A DNA stretch of 64,000 nt from Fomitopsis serialis (taxonomy: Eukaryota; Basidiomycota; Agaricomycetes; Polyporales; Fomitopsidaceae): assembly GCF_022376445.1 (NCBI RefSeq), contig NW_025955019.1, positions 62,001 through 126,000 on the forward strand, written 5' to 3'. Below the pieces are notes generated by a model, which saw only the letters and a program-made list of their open reading frames with translations, searched no databases and was not told the origin of the DNA. The position numbers were made by a program, and so were the translations under genes. Position 1 is the first letter of the stretch. Each line of letters opens with the position of its first letter. Shown piece by piece: positions 33,965 through 46,205 of the stretch.

Positions 33965-36132
33965 CTGGAGATGAATCCGGGCATTCCACACCAACGGCGG
34001 GATCCTCGGCTGTCCCGAAGAGTCTCGTCGCCGTCCAGGATGGTCAGCCCGATGCTTTTGGCCGACCTAGCCTTCTCACCGGGGATCAGGCTATGAGAGA
34101 AACGACCGTGGGCGTGGCAACAACGGGCAATGACGTCGCTAGCGCACGAGCCATAGAAGTCGATGAGACTCTTCCCTCCCGTGTGTCTAGTCCAGAAGAG
34201 CCCATAGTCCCTGAGGCCCGGGAAGCTTCCGCAGAACCTTCCCAACCACGGGTGAGCACGTCCCTGCGGCACGGCAGTGCTGGAGAGCCTCGTGTTACTC
34301 TCGACGAAGATACTATCGTCCCTCCTGGGGTGCAAGATAGCAGCGAGGATCTGCACTTGCCAATGTCATCCAATCAAACAGAGCCTGCATTCGCAGACTC
34401 GGGTTCCCCATCCGCCAGCCAGGTCACCCCGGCTGCGACATCTGAGTCGGCGGACAGAACATACGAGTCCGATCCGCGTTCATCTCTGGCACATGACCTC
34501 CAGGCGAAGCGCCGATTCGCAGAGGCAAACACTGCGCGCTCTACGCCAGGAGGTTCGCGGAGCGTGCAAATGGTGCTTAGCACGCAAGACGCGTCCTGGA
34601 ATCTCCGACGAAGTGCGGAAGCAGAGCCAGCGCTGCCGAAAAAGCGTCGGAGAATCGGCGAACTGGGGTTGGCTGGGGAAGGGATAGCCGCAAGGCAGGA
34701 ACTCAGATCGACGTTGCGAGACTTTGCTCGCCCCGGCAGTCAAGTCATGGACGAGTCGATGGATGATGATGAAGAGGCGCTCGACGCGTCCACGCGCAGT
34801 GACATCAGTGGTGATATTCAACAGGGCAAAGATGACCAGCTGGATGTCGATATGGATAGTTGTGCGTCCTTCGGTGAGGGTTTGGGTTCACCTGGTGGCA
34901 CCGAGTTGCACCATGATGGACACTCACCTACACCGGGTGGGGCGAGCACGACCGAGGACGCGGTTATCGATCTTACAGACAATGACGGATGTGATATGTC
35001 GAGCGTCGCAGATCCTGATGACGTACCAGACGTCTCTATGATGTCTGGTTCGTCTTCGTCCCAAGTCTGTCGACCAGAGGTTGTACGGACGGAAGAGGGC
35101 GAGGAAGCCGTCCTTAGCTGCGATCTAGTTCGGATGGCCGACGCGTGGCGCCAACTGGAGCGTAGCGCATCAACTCTGCAAACTTTATCAGCAAGCTCGC
35201 TGACTTCTGAAGTAACTAAGGACGCAGGCATTTCCAATGTGCAAGACGATGCCAGGGCTACGGAGGCTCTCTCGCGCGTGATTGACAAGTCCGACTTCGA
35301 CTCCATGGAGATTGTTGGCCAGTTCAACCTTGGTTTATAATCGGACGCCGAAGAAAGCGTACATCGCCGTCCATAGAACAAGCTTCACATGGGACCCTGG
35401 ACGACTTGTTCATCATTGACCAACACGCTGCCGATGAGAAGTACAACTTTGAGACACTCCAAGAAACAACAAAGATCGAATCTCAGAGGCTATTCCAGTA
35501 AGTCAATACCTTACTCACCCCCTCTTCCGCTAACGGACACGCGTTTCGCTAAGGCCACAACCTCTAGAATTGGCAGCCGCTGACGCTCTGCTCGCTACTG
35601 AGAACATCGATGTCTTGCGACGAAATGGATTCGAAATCGAAGTGGACGAAGACGCCGTCCCCGGTGAAGGGCATCGACTGTGTTTGGTGGCGCAGCCCAC
35701 CAGCAAGAGCACCGTGTTTGATATGAAAGGTCAGCATGCCTTCAATCATGATATCGCATCACTCACATGCTCGGTCAGATCTCGAGGAATTGCTCCATTC
35801 AATGCAAGACCGACCAACGGGAACGATGGTTCGATGCTCGAAGGCCAGGGCCATGTTCGCCATGCGAGCCTGCAGGAAGAGCGTCATGATTGGGATGCCT
35901 CTAAATCGGCAACAGATGATCTCCGTGAGTGCTAGCCTAGCCCATTCGAGGCGCACGCTGACAGGAGCAGGTTGTACGCCACATGGGAACCATGGACCAA
36001 CCGTGGCATTGTCCTCACGGGCGACCTACCATGCGTCACTTATCTGACATCTCAGGGGCAGGCCGAGACTGGCGGAAAGAAAGAAGAGAAGAGGTTGATT
36101 GGACGGATTTCGGAAATCTATCGCTCACTTAA
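32071..36132 (+). CDS. PMS1: Mismatch-repair protein PMS1 (MutL homologue), frame interrupted in this sequence
   Basis: This is the GHKL ATPase and endonuclease subunit of eukaryotic MutL-alpha, acting with MLH1 in the nucleus. Motifs in order: [59 protein letters not shown], a variable linker with an acidic run and several polar hundred residues (33625-35340), then GQFNLG. Next come [12 protein letters not shown] (the DQHA..E....E metal-binding endonuclease motif), GMPLNRQQM and [11 protein letters not shown]. Introns of about 50 nt separate the N-terminal exons. Continuous reading needs one extra base at about 32096 (just after the start), 32460 (before [10 protein letters not shown]) and 35335 (a T run before IIGR). 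Identity is secure; integrity is uncertain. Confidence 0.88.
33922..33963 (+). repeat. GACGAG hexanucleotide repeat inside PMS1
   Basis: A run of alternating GAC and GAG codons encodes an acidic DE tract in the variable linker. Confidence 0.85.
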
Positions 36133-36810
36133 TGTACCTCCCGATCTACTTTTGCTTCGCTGCTTGGTCTAGATCTATCTTCGCGCCCGCCAAAGCGCTG
36201 GGAACCCCGGCACCCTGCAAGGACTCGTGTTGCTCTTCGGAGACTAGAACCTTTGCCCTTGTGTACCGACGGAGGGAACGGACGATCCCGTAGTGCGTCA
36301 TAACTCCAGAACATTCGACTTGCTGAATTAGCCTCTCGACAGCCAGGTGGCCGTGAGAGTACATCAAGAGTGCATCTGCGAATGATTGGTATCAAGAGCA
36401 GAGTTGGGATGATCGCGTCAGGTTGCAGGCCAAGTCGGGGATCGCTCAACCACCCGCCATCGCGCCGGTGACTCTTTGCAACTGCCAGCCCATACTAGCG
36501 GACACGGTCAATTAAAGTCAACCGACAGCCTGGCGGAGGAACTGATGGCTGAGCAAATGCGATGCAGACCCGGGGTATACCAGATCGATCCGTCCCGCCG
36601 GTCCCGAGTCGTCGTCATCGCTGCTTCCAGAACCGGACTACAGTCCTCCCTCAGAACCTATTGCGTTCAGACTCAAGACAGCGTTCCGATGTGCAAGCCA
36701 TTTCCATTACCAGTACAACAGGGGGGCCCGAGAGTTACATCCGACCGAAGAGAACGCCGAGTCTACGAGGAAGTACTGAAGGGTCCGAACGACAAATAAC
36801 TCGAGTATAA
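36133..36810. other. Intergenic between convergent PMS1 and WOPR genes
   Basis: No coding signal seen. Confidence 0.5.
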
Positions 36811-38056
36811 TTATAGGACAACACGGAAACTGCTCAAAGCACGACGGTCTTCGGTCGTGAGTGCAGCATAACCAGAGGACTGCGATGACTGAGAGTGGGT
36901 ATGAGAGATGGAGGGGCTGAGGGGATGTATTGGGACTATATTCGAGAGACGCGGCAGCAAATGGCCGACGTCGGTGTCTCCGTGGCGGAAGACAGTGGTA
37001 TCGCTTGACGTGCTCAGGGTCGTGGATGAGGATGACGAGGACGATGAAGACTCCGGTCTCTCGATGGGCGAGAGCGCACCGTTGCTCGAGGGCGACTGAG
37101 GCGACCAGGAGCTCTTGGACCAATCGCCGTCGTGACGAGAACGTTCGTCGGGGACTGTCAGCATACGAGTGATCTTGGCCGGGTTGCCACGCGGAGACGA
37201 AAATACGCCCTCTGGAATCCGGATCTTCCTCAGATAGTCGTAATGTTCCACGACGGGAAGACGTTGGTAGTCATCGCCCTGTGATGATGAGACATCAATC
37301 AAGACGATGACGAGAAGGGAACAACAGAACTAACACAAAAGTATGCTACAATATGCCATTTCCTCGGCTCGCTAGGGTGCGTGTAGACGTGCGTCGAGTA
37401 CGTCTGTTTCGTCAAGCCATCAGGCTTGGATGGGCGATCCTGTCGCGTAGGTGCTGGCTGATAGCTAAACGGGTCTAGCGTCCTGCGTGCCCTGGGTTAT
37501 GCATACCAGCAATGATAGGCGAGAACGTGGTCGAGTACACACGAGTTACGTACCGACGTGCTGCCTTGGCAGCCTTCTCCTCGGGTGTTGTCTCTATCTT
37601 CTCCTCATAAAAGAGGTAATCTCCGCGCATCCTGCTCTGTGACCTGAGGACCGACAACCGGGGTCAGTGAAGACCAATGGGGTAAGTGTAGACCATGACG
37701 AACCATCTCCTCCCATCTGTCCACCTCTCCAGCCCACCTAGAGGACAACCCGTTGACGAACCGTTGAGGGATGGAGGTCGAGGTAACGCACCCTGCTTGT
37801 GCTCTGCCTCTTCCCAAACGAACACGTTACCAGAGGACAACTGGTCGCGCTCGGTCGCTGTGAGCCGTCTCGTAATGAGAGGCAGGATGTTGAGCCTGAC
37901 TGCCTCGAAGATGACGTGGGCATCTCGTGCATCTCGCAAGTCTTCAGGAGACTGTGAGCGCCGAACACAAGTAGCGATGTGGTGAGGCTTACGGAGAGCG
38001 GGGATGGTTGCGTGGCCTGAGGGACCTGCTGCGTTTGATGAGACTGACGGAGACAT
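36811..38056 (-). CDS. Gti1/Pac2 (WOPR) transcription regulator, 355 aa
   Basis: Four exons: 37704-38056, 37554-37643, 37335-37491 and 36811-37278, totalling 356 codons in phase. The WOPR DNA-binding module is clear. Box a has DAHVIFEAVRLNILPLI, TRRLTATERDQLSSGNVF and GLERWTDGRRWSQSRMRG with DYLFYEEK. Box b has KPDGLTKQTYSTHVYTH and PRKWHIVAYFC, followed by PVVEHYDYLRKIRIPEG. The C-terminus is a serine-rich tail ([17 protein letters not shown]). Members such as Wor1, Ryp1 and Sge1 control morphological or developmental switches in fungi, so a nuclear regulator is expected. Intron 1 uses GTTCGT as donor, unusual but required for the WSQSRMRG join. Confidence 0.87.
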
Positions 38057-41000
38057 GCAGTGACTTGATCCTGCGCCGCGCTTGGTACGGACGAGGCGAT
38101 GCTGGAGTTGAACGCCGGGACCGAGGGAAGGGACGGAAGCACGTAAGGGCTCAGAGCTATGTTGCTGGGTGGAGCGTCAGGGGAAGCAGTGCAGAGACTG
38201 ACGGTGGGAGTGCCTGGCTGGTTCAAGAGTAGGCATTCTCCCGCTGGGACTATATACCGTGTTGTCACGGTGTGGTGCTATTTACTGGGTGAGCACGACG
38301 ATAATAGGGTTCATGTGGTAATATAACTCACCCTCGCGATGGCAAGTTAGACATACCGGAGGCAGACAAGACTTGATATGGAAGACATGAGGATGCGCGC
38401 GCGGCTTGGCCAGGAAGGCGACGACCCAATCCTGTGGCGAGTGCCTGTGGAAGGCTCACGAACTCTGCAGAGCACCGGATGACGCAGCGGCGGCCTGGGA
38501 GAATCTCGGGAGGCTACCACTCCGTCGGCTTCAGCGTTCGCTTTAAGGTTACACATGACGTCTCCATCAGCTGTGACAGAGAGATGTGAGAACCGGCTCT
38601 AGAAGATTGGCATTTTGCGTCGCCGTTCTGCACTGACCGCCCGTACCTCGTCAGCTTTCTTGGCCTTGACGCCCCGCTCGACGTCTACCAAAACGTGTTG
38701 TCCGCATGTCGACCCGTCGATTCCCAGCTTAGGCACTGTTGGGAAAGTCGGTGGTATCCGGTGCGAGTCCGAGAAGAATACTGACCAACAAGCTATCAGA
38801 CACTGACGCGGACATTTGCTGCACCGGACGTTAGCTCTTTAGGATGGCCAACTGATCTGCGGCAAAGTCGAGGCCGCGCTAATCCATACGACAACCTAGC
38901 GTTGCGCGAGACGGCGTGCGCTCGCAAGATTCCACCGGATGCGCTGGAATCAGACACACGAGATGGCCTACCGAAATAGAGTGATTAGTGAGAGATACAC
39001 AATGAGCATTCCCTGTACATGGTACGTCAATAGAAGAGATGGCAATGATAGAGTTCACGACCTCGTGCTTCTCCGGATCGGCTCAGGCGGGCATACCGTT
39101 AGCTTCGCCTGCAAAGGCAGCCCGACAGTCGTTGGCACTCTTTGCCCAGAAGCAGGCGTGGCAAGACTGGCCGGTGACGAGTACGGAGATCGGCCCAAAG
39201 TGTATCACATTGGCTGCATATGTCTAGATCGTCAGTGGTCGCCATTGATGTCATGCTGATCTCCGCCGTCCTTACACGCAAAGAGCGAATGTCCAGTCAC
39301 TGGGTTGGCCGTGTTGTTCGGAATCGACATGGAGTGTCTTCATTCGCTGCGAGACGTCCAGGCGAGCCTAGCAATGAGCAGCGTATGACCAGGGTAACTG
39401 TTGGGCGGGGAAATCCATATGCCAGCAATCTTCGCTCCTTACTTTCCTTGCGTGTATTCGCATGCCTGCAGCGTGCTTACCCACGTTATACTTGCAAACA
39501 AGCAATTCAGCCTCTGACAGCCCTGAGTAGCACGAGTAAGAAATAAGACCCACCTGTTCACTCACATTTAGACGGGTTCGGAGCGCAGTGGATACCTGGG
39601 GTGATGTCTGCCCGAATCTGACATTTTCGTCCGTGCCGGACATTGACTGGAATGTCTTCTCTGACTGGAATGTCCCCGCCTGGCTGCTGGACCCCTGTTA
39701 AAACAAAACCCTCCGAAACAGGGGATTGGAGAGGAGCCAACCTGGGAGTCAGTCAGACACAGCACATACGTGGCGTGGAGCACGGACCGCGGTACATTTC
39801 GAGAAAATACTCATCAATGCTTCTCGCCCCCCCATGTCTCCACTGGACTTGTCCACAAGCCCACCCACTTTGCAGACCGAGGCCCACGCGGAGGACAGCA
39901 GAGCCACATCATCCACAAGTAGAATGCCGTAAAGAGTGCAGATGACGGCGGTGGTAATGCCGTCATTGCAAATGACCTCCGAGAGTCTGCATTACTTCCA
40001 CCGCCAGAGCTGCGCCCCCATGTCCGGGCGCATGCTCCGGCCGCGTGCTGTTCGGATCCATCGCCTGTGGCAGTCTCGTTACGATGCAATGGGCCGGTTT
40101 TGTGTTCCCAAAGAGGGTTCCGCAGCACATGCGACGGCAGTGCCGCCGTAGTCACAGACCTCAACGCCGACACTGGAACGGACCAGTACTGTGTGATCCG
40201 GCCGACATGATAGTGTGGATTCGATTTGCGACATACGTGCTTGATGTCCTTGACGGTTAGGTTTATGTTTATCATCAGACGTGGGCAGTAAACGTACTCA
40301 CCGGTTCCCCGGTGCGTAGTAACCGAGTAGTAGCACCGCTCCGTGAGCAGCTGGTGATCATTATTGCCTGCTGGAGCGGAGAAGAGAGAGACCGTATACG
40401 CAGCGAACCGAGTCGAGCTAGCTAGCAGCAAAAAGACGGACACGAGCGTGCATGCATCATCCACGCCCACCTACGGAAACACCAGATGTACGCCGCACGA
40501 GGTGCGACTGTTCTTCTGCCGCTGGCAAAGATGCGAAGCGACATGAGCGCCTATATACGTCATGGGACTCACGTCCGTACTGCCGACACAGTGATAGACT
40601 CGAAAAGACGATAGGTGCGCCTTGTACGACCTCGACCTGCATTTGGCTGACCTGAGAAAGCTGAGAACGGGACGTCGACAGCTGACAAGGGGAACTTACC
40701 CGCGTACGTACGCAGGCACTCGCGGAAGCAAAGGACAGGAGCGTTTTGCTCCAGGTACCGTAGGCACAGTGACCACCACGGGGACACATTTCACGGGAGT
40801 AGCCTAGTCTAAGTGAAACCCTATGTCATGTAAAATCCAATGCCCGTGGAACTACGAGACTCACCGCCCGTTTGAGAAGCTTGGTGACTATCACCTCTCA
40901 ACTTTATGTGGATCAAGAACTCGACAGTGCACGAGTTCGTCCTTCGTCTTGCGGGTCACGGTACGGTCACACAAGACTGGAGACAACGGGCGCTCTCGGC

Positions 41001-41992
41001 GTCAGTGGCATGCGTGATGCACCAGGTTAGCTTACGAAGAATTGGAGTTACAGAATCTGACTCGCCTTGCAGTCCGGTCTAGCATGGAGACATCGCGACG
41101 GACCTACAGCAGCCATACTTGATGGTCATGTAGAATAAGCATACAGTGCATTGTATGTTTATTTTTGGATCCAGGACGATGTGAGGATATTGGGCTGCTA
41201 GAGAATGACTGGTTCCGTGCTTGTGATAAGGAATCTGGCTTATGGTTGCCGCTGCATAACGTCCGGGATCACGACTTCTCGTCATTGCAGAAAACTCAGA
41301 TCTTGCGAGTACCGAACGGCACGTAAGTAGGAGGCTCCGTCTCGAGAGCTTACAAGGCTAAAGGAATTCTGGATTAGATGTTTCTCAGTACCACGATTGG
41401 AGCTTTGATAATGGACACACCGATATACATCGTCCGTCAATCTTCGACATTGAACAGGATTGCCAAGCGAGGATGATTACCCTCGGTACACGACGAGACG
41501 GTTCGCAGAATGCGTTGAGTCGAGTACTGAACATGATCAACGTTTGGTGCACCGTGCCTTCCAGATCTGGCTTACATCAATCAGTGAACTGTTGAGGCAA
41601 TACGAAGTATCACTCGCCTGAGAGCGTCAACACAAACCTGTCACGTAACCGGTGAACAGTGAACAGTATCATACTTAGTTCGGCATACCGGGAACGTATA
41701 TCATACTCTAAACTGAAATAGTTGTGGAGAACTTCGAAGGCCATTTGTCAATATGTGTGCAATAGAGACGTCGAATGTGACCTTTGCAATACTGCGCTTC
41801 TACGTCAGATTCTGGAAAATGAAACGCATGATACAAAATGACTCACGAAGGGCGGGAAACTGCAAGCACTGAACACACAGAACGAACTTATGACCTGCGT
41901 GGTGGATCACACGCGTACCGGCCTGAGAGTCAAAACACGCTACCGATACATCACTGTGCTATGGATACAATATAGAGTCAGATGCAAGACAA
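38057..41992. other. 3.9-kb region without an assignable gene
   Basis: The first part is the upstream region of the WOPR gene. Weak signals were noted only. A plus-strand stretch near 39040-39230 reads AQAGIPLASPAKAARQS. A minus-strand stretch at about 40300-40470 encodes a hydrophobic segment (VSVFLLLASSTRFAAYTV) but has no ATG in frame. A doubled CTGACTGGAATGTC lies near 39644-39673. The last 800 bases are AT-richer and lie downstream of TFC4. Confidence 0.4.
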
Positions 41993-44900
41993 TTAGACCG
42001 AAAGCCATCGTCGGTACAACTTTTCCGCTAGCGGCGTGGCACCAGTTGTCACATAAATCAGCGACAAATTGTACGCCGCTTCACGCGCCAATCCGCATTC
42101 CTAGACATAATAGTCACCGATAGTCTGAGATCCGGAGACAGCGTGATAGCCTACCTGGCCATCTTCAGGGAAGTTTTTCTCTGCAGACGTCAAAACTCGC
42201 TCGTAATGCCGTACGGCTAAAGAATGTAGCCCTGTCGGAGACATTTAAGCACAGGACCCGAACAAATCAAGGACAGGTGTTTACCGAGCTGTTGGAAGGC
42301 ACGGCCGAAGTTGAACTCTACCTCATCGACGTCTTCTGATTTAGCTCCGCGAATGGTCCGATAACGAGACAAAAATGCCATGCCCTACGTCCGGCCTTTA
42401 ACGGAGTATAATGTAGCTTAGAGAGCCCGATAATACCTGAGTGATGAGATGGTTCCTGTTGTCGGCCTGACGCTGCATTGCACGTCCAAACGATGCAATG
42501 GCCAAACAGAGGCATATCAGAGGATCGTCCGGGCAGTAGTCATAGGCATGCAAGAGATAGACTGGTGTACGCTGAGTTAGTGGGAACAGGTGCGCACGAA
42601 GACTCGAGGGACATACATAGGGCACTCTGGTAGCTCTTGGCAGCGAGGCATATTTGCCCATACACGGCAACGTTGACGGGATTGCCCTTCGTGGGTAAGC
42701 TAGCCTTCTCCTCCGACACTGTGGATCCTTCCCTCGGCGCATCGTCTTCTTCATCAACATCGTCTCCGTCCCCACTTTTGCTCGAACCGAGTCCATATCG
42801 CCGGAGCGTACTGTTCCACCGAACAGCATCCGGTTTCCTTAGCGCCGCGTCCGCAAGCTTGATCTCCCGCAACAGGTGTTTAGAGAGCGTTGATGCGAGG
42901 AATGCATCTGTGGCACGCAATCCACTTCCCAATGATGCCACGAGAATCCTGAGGGGCTCGTTGTTGAACTGATAGGCATTGATAAGTTTCCGTGACTGCT
43001 CGACTGCCGTCGGGAATTGCCCGACATGAATGGCGCAAGCTGCACACAAATAATTAGCGCGTCCAATCACATCAGTGAGGTGCACTCACTCATCAACGCC
43101 AGACGTATGGAATCTTGGGCGAGGCGACTTTGGTATGCGCTTGAGTACAAAATGTGGCGCAAGACCTCCTGCGCCAAATTATACTGGCCACGTCTGGTGA
43201 GCAAGAATGTATACTGTGACGTGCGTTAGCTGTTATACCCGGAGGTGCAATGGACGCTGCACGTACATGGAGGAACAACCGCAGCCATTCATCGAAAGAT
43301 ATTGTGCGGAATGTGTCAAGGCCGCCCGTGTTGATGCCATCTCCCCTAGCTTTACGCGCGATAGTATCGCGGCCTACCAAGCGTCAGCAATCAAGCACCG
43401 ATTGACGCAGCTTTCTAGCATACCTAGCTCAAGCTGCAGGCGAGACGCCATGCTTTCCTCGCTCGCTTCCGCAGTTTGCCTCCTCGAGCTTCTGGGGAAC
43501 ATGCCACGGAAGCCTTGGTGCTAGTACAACAAATGTCAAGATCGGTTCCTCCGAATGAAACCCTCGACGACTCACCCGGCTAGTCTGGAAGAGGTTCCTC
43601 GTCTCCCTGAAAGACTCTATCAGCTTCTCCGCTTCGACGAGCCATTCCCTTTCTGCCTCTTCCTCGCCAGCCAGCATGCGCGGCCAGAGCTCCTTGACCC
43701 TACGGAAGCCCTGTGTCACCTCCCGCTCCTTTTGGACCTCCAGCTCCCTGAGCTGTGCTGCGCTGAGTTTGTTCGCTTTGGCAGAGGCCAATTTTCCTTT
43801 GACACGAGCTTTCTCTTCGAAGAGCGAGGTTGTGTTTGCGTCATCAGTGCCATCGGCCGTACCTTGGCGTGGGCGTCTCCTGCGGGAGTCCATGACTAGG
43901 GTACGGATACCAGCTTAGTATAATGCGTACGCGAAGGAAAGCGCGACGTGCCTTGAAACACCAACTCCAGGGCCTTTCGCGGTTCGTTGAGGATCTCGTA
44001 AATCTCCGCAAGTTTCATTTTAGCTTCGTTGTGCGTGGGATCGGCTGCAATGACTGAAAACAGTTTCAGCAACAGGTATCAGAGCTGAGCAGAACCGTAC
44101 CATGCTCGTACACCTCGGCCGCTTCTCTGATATCTCCGACCATTCGGCGGCAAGCAGCCGCTTGTAGAAGGACGTAAAAACTACTAGTCTGTGAATTGTG
44201 AACGTCGCCATAAGTCTATGTCAGCACATCCATGCCGAGAGCTGCGCACCCCAGCATCTCCTCCGAGTATCTCGTAGATGTGTCGAGCCTCTGGATACAT
44301 CTCGCGCTCGAAATACGCATCCCCAATCTCAGTGAAGAGTGGTGCATACTCCAACACATCCTGCGCAAGTATGAGATCTGCGTGTTTCTGGTATAGCTTA
44401 GTGAGCCGCATTCAATCGTGCAAGTAAGTCGCCAGTCGTGTACCTTGCCTTCCTCAACGTCCCCCATTTTGATGCGCGCGACGGCCAGTCGGTGTCTCGC
44501 ATTCACGTCCAGAGGATAATTGCCGGCCTGGAGCTCTCCCTCCCCACCGCGCGTGCCCTCGGCACCCACGTAGTACTCCCGGTCGTCCTCGCACACGTCC
44601 CAGAACTTCTGCTGAGCCCGGCTCTGCAGCCACCTGCACCCCTTCCGGATCGCCTCGATTGCCCTATCGTACTGCCCGAGCGAGTTGTGCAGGTCCGCGA
44701 GGACGAGAATGTGCATCATCCCGAACCCCCCACCGGGCACCTCCTGCTCGCTGTCGGGGTCCAGCCCGACGCCCGTTGGGAACATCGCGTAGTAGTGCGC
44801 GAAGGCGTCAGAAAAGAGGTTAGCACAGAGGTCGAAGTCTGAGAGCTCGATGAGGATGGGCCGGAGCTCGTCGAGGACGGTCAAATTGTGAGGGAGGCGT

Positions 44901-45899
44901 TTAAGGATGGCGAGGAAGGTGTTCCGAGCCTACCACATCGGTCAGCGCATGTCAGAGGAGGTTGGTCAACACAGCTACCGTCTTCAATTCACCTATCTCC
45001 TTGGCTAGGGTCGCGCGGTCCCACAGCGCATTGAGGTTGGAAGGATCCAGGCTGTAGACCTTGCCGTAGCAGTACAGTGCTTGTTGATTGTAGCCAAGCT
45101 CACTGTTGTAAGACCATGAGTCCCTGAGCATAAAGTATGAACTCGGTGACGTACACAGACTGCTTCGCCAGACGCTCCCACTCCTCCGCGTCGTGCATGA
45201 GGTGGGCCGCCATTATGCGCAGTTGCAGCGCCTTCTGAGGCTCGTTCATGTCCGCGTAGCATTGCGCAAGCACGGACCAGGCCTGCGCTGCGCGGGGTTC
45301 AATGCGGATGACCTCCTGCATAATGCGCAGTGTCTCCTGGACGTCGCCATCTACATAGGCTTGGTTGCCTTCGCCTATCAGTGCCCGCACTTGCTGAGAC
45401 AGCACAGGGCCCGCTCTCCGCCCACGCTTCGAATGACCCTGAGTACGAGAGACGAGGCACAGCGCACTCGCGCTCACCTTCTTCCCTTTGCGGCTACGGC
45501 CGACGCCAGACGCATCGCGCAGGTCGTCGCGAAACTCGGCCTCTTTCTCTTCCAGATTGAAGTCCCACATTTTCGTCAACAGTCCGGCGTTGGCTCCTCC
45601 TCCGGACTGGCGTATTCCCTGTACCAGGCGACTGCAAAGTCTGGGACCACAAGGCAAGTGTCGAATGTGGCAAGGACTTACTCGAAATCGCCCTCGATGG
45701 CTGCCTCGGCATTCGAGTCGCCTGCAGGTCCGTCTATATCCACTGCATCTCCATCCTCTGTCTCTTCGGAGCTTTCATCTCCCTCGTCCTCGTCCTCGTC
45801 CTCTTCGCTATCGTCATCTTCATCAGCCCATTCGTCGTTACCACGTATCTCTTCAAGGGGCCCTGCGACACCATTGGAGGGGCTCAACGAGGCAGCCAT
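41993..45899 (-). CDS. TFC4: TFIIIC subunit TFC4 (Sfc4), TPR protein
   Basis: The start is the ATG at 45899 (MAASLSPSNG), the stop at 41993-41995. An acidic N-terminus (DDDSEEDEDEDEGDESSEE) is followed by LVQGIRQSGGGANAGLL and FNLEEKEAEFRDDLRDASG. TPR repeats begin at VLSQQVRALIGEGNQAY and continue through WSVLAQCYADMNEPQKALQL, LADLHNSLGQYDRAIEAIR, YPLDVNARHRLAVARIKMG and others. Small introns break up the C-terminal end: GMAFLSRYRTIRG, DEVEFNFGRAFQQLG, HSLAVRHYERVLTSAEK, and finally AAYNLSLIYVTTGATPLAE. These are characteristic of the TPR subunit of RNA polymerase III factor IIIC, which binds the A-box side of tRNA-type promoters and recruits TFIIIB. Not every intron was fixed. Confidence 0.87.
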
Positions 45900-45964
45900 G
45901 GCACATCAGTCGCTATAGCGCTATGAGTTTTTACCTCTCCGAGTCGCTATATGCAACCTTGGAT

Positions 45965-46205
45965 GGATGCCGCCGCGGGATCTATCGCTATCACCGATGT
46001 AGAAACTGTGAAGTGTTCCAAAACTACGCAGTGGCCAGTTTCCGGAGAGTACTTGGAGCAATAAAGGGAGGTCGTCGAAGACAAAGGGATGCACGCAGCG
46101 CGACTCGTCTCACGCAGTCTAATCCGCGTAATGTCACAGGCACATGAGCGTGACGTGTGCATTCTGAGGTACTTCTGCTACTGTCTCTTTCGACGAGAAC
46201 GTATG
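45965..46205 (-). promoter_or_regulatory. Upstream block of TFC4, shared with PMS1
   Basis: Read on the minus strand, it contains the same ordered words as 31800-31992 (CCTGTGACATT, CGCGGATTAGAC, GCGTGAGACGAGTCGCGC, CGGAAACTGGC, ACAGTTTCTACATCG, GATAGAT). It ends about 65 bp before the TFC4 start. The centre also contains a short open frame (HVPVTLRGLDCVRRVA), with a counterpart in the PMS1 copy (HVPVTLRGLDGVRRVA), so an upstream reading frame is an alternative to a pure DNA element. Confidence 0.65.

Noticed and set aside
38939..41285. Several short frames in the 38-42 kb gap
   Set aside because: No two of them join in phase or show a recognisable domain.
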